The notes beneath the pieces were generated by a model. That model did no database searches. It saw nothing but the letters and a program-made list of their open reading frames with translations, and had not been told where the DNA came from. A stretch of DNA of 64,000 nucleotides from Hypericum androsaemum (taxonomy: Eukaryota > Streptophyta > Magnoliopsida > Malpighiales > Hypericaceae): contig OZ023181.1 of assembly GCA_963995505.1 (NCBI GenBank), forward strand, positions 14,938,221-15,002,220. Reading direction: 5' to 3'. Made by a program: the position numbers and the translations under genes. Shown piece after piece: positions 63,624 through 64,000 of the stretch (position 1 is the stretch's first letter; every line of letters starts with the position of its first letter).

Positions 63624-64000
63624 ATGGTTCAATCGAGGAAGATACCGATGGAGAAACGGGACACCAAAGCGACGATGAAGATACCGATGGAGAAACTCAG
63701 TGTCACGTTTACGAAACGCCGTCCACAAGGCGGCGGAGCTTTCCCGCCTCTGCGACGCCCAGGTTGCCGTTCTGGTCTCCGCTCCCAACGGCAAGTCTCA
63801 TTACATTACGCCTTTTCTTCGACCTCCTCCGTCGACTCTGTTCTAGAGTCTTTCCTCGCGGTCCGGAGAGAGTGAGCGAGAGGGTCACGCGTGACGCGCA
63901 CCGCCTCGCCGGGTAGATCGAGTCGCTGGAGACCGTGCTATGCCGTGCGACGGAGTTTAGAAAGGCAGCGGGTGGCGGCGGCGGAGGAGGATCCCCGTGG
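63624..64000 (+). pseudogene. Type I MADS-box gene, frameshifted, cut by the window edge
   Basis: The start MVQSRKIPMEKRDTKATMK.. leads to LSVTFTKRR, the MADS helix start. The continuation AVHKAAELSRLCDAQVAVLV, then SAPNGKS, is in another frame, and HYAFSSTSSVDSVLESFLAV is in the first frame again. The breaks look like an 8-bp loss at the repeated ACGCCG text (near 63713) and a 5-bp ATTAC duplication (near 63803). Later text (IESLETVLCRATEFRK) needs further frame changes and has a TAG before it. IPMEK occurs twice from a local duplication. Working relatives (AGL62-like, M-alpha) control endosperm and gametophyte development. Most likely a pseudogene. Confidence 0.7.

Overview
The window is nuclear DNA of a flowering plant, probably a woody dicot. 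It has GT-AG introns, AT-rich intergenic DNA, plant-specific genes (Aux/IAA, type I MADS), plant LTR and non-LTR retroelements, two decayed caulimovirid (plant pararetrovirus) insertions and a decayed plastid 16S rRNA insertion. I cannot name the species.

Host genes are few. (1) At the left edge, a minus-strand gene is cut off by the window; its first 81 codons are open and TGGGCC promoter elements lie upstream. (2) At 11.4-12.3 kb, a two-exon minus-strand gene encodes a 128-residue membrane-anchored protein resembling the At5g65660-like family. (3) At 56.3-60.0 kb, a complete five-exon Aux/IAA repressor of the IAA8/IAA9/IAA27 type encodes 371 residues, and its fourth intron holds a 692-bp hAT-like MITE. 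(4) At the right edge, a type I MADS-box gene carries several frameshifts and looks like a pseudogene. Weak small-gene candidates lie at 4.35 and 27.48 kb.

Mobile DNA makes up most of the rest. From left to right: a plastid 16S fragment (1.3 kb); a hAT-like MITE (2.1-2.6 kb); a LINE (5.2-10.6 kb) split by a defective Copia element (5.9-10.4 kb) whose integrase core is replaced by an inverted duplication; a Pack-MULE carrying exon 1 of a VTE6/DUF92-like gene (15.5-16.8 kb); endogenous pararetrovirus 1 (18.3-22.3 kb, minus); a second Pack-MULE carrying exon 1 of a UDP-sugar pyrophosphorylase-like gene, with a SINE nested in it (23.7-25.3 kb); a third long-TIR element (25.4-26.1 kb); a 22-bp minisatellite (27.9-28.5 kb); a 5'-truncated LINE with a 14-bp duplication (30.0 kb); a second copy of the first MITE family (33.7-34.2 kb); a fourth long-TIR element (35.7-36.9 kb); a non-autonomous Ty3/Gypsy element with 1.9-kb LTRs (37.6-44.1 kb); pararetrovirus 2 (44.7-49.9 kb, minus); a LINE (50.5-53.0 kb, minus); LTR and foldback remnants (53.0-54.2 kb); a Gypsy protease fragment and a probable LTR (60.7-61.9 kb); and another long-TIR element (62.35-63.28 kb).

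The most notable points are the two gene-capturing long-TIR elements, the TA-repeat flanks shared by both pararetrovirus insertions, the arrays of E2F-like GGCGGGAA motifs in the Gypsy LTRs, the CCAAT-bearing 22-bp minisatellite, and the intronic MITE in the Aux/IAA gene. Boundaries backed by target-site duplications (TSDs) are exact; the others are approximate. All homology calls come from reading the sequence and recalling family motifs, not from database searches.
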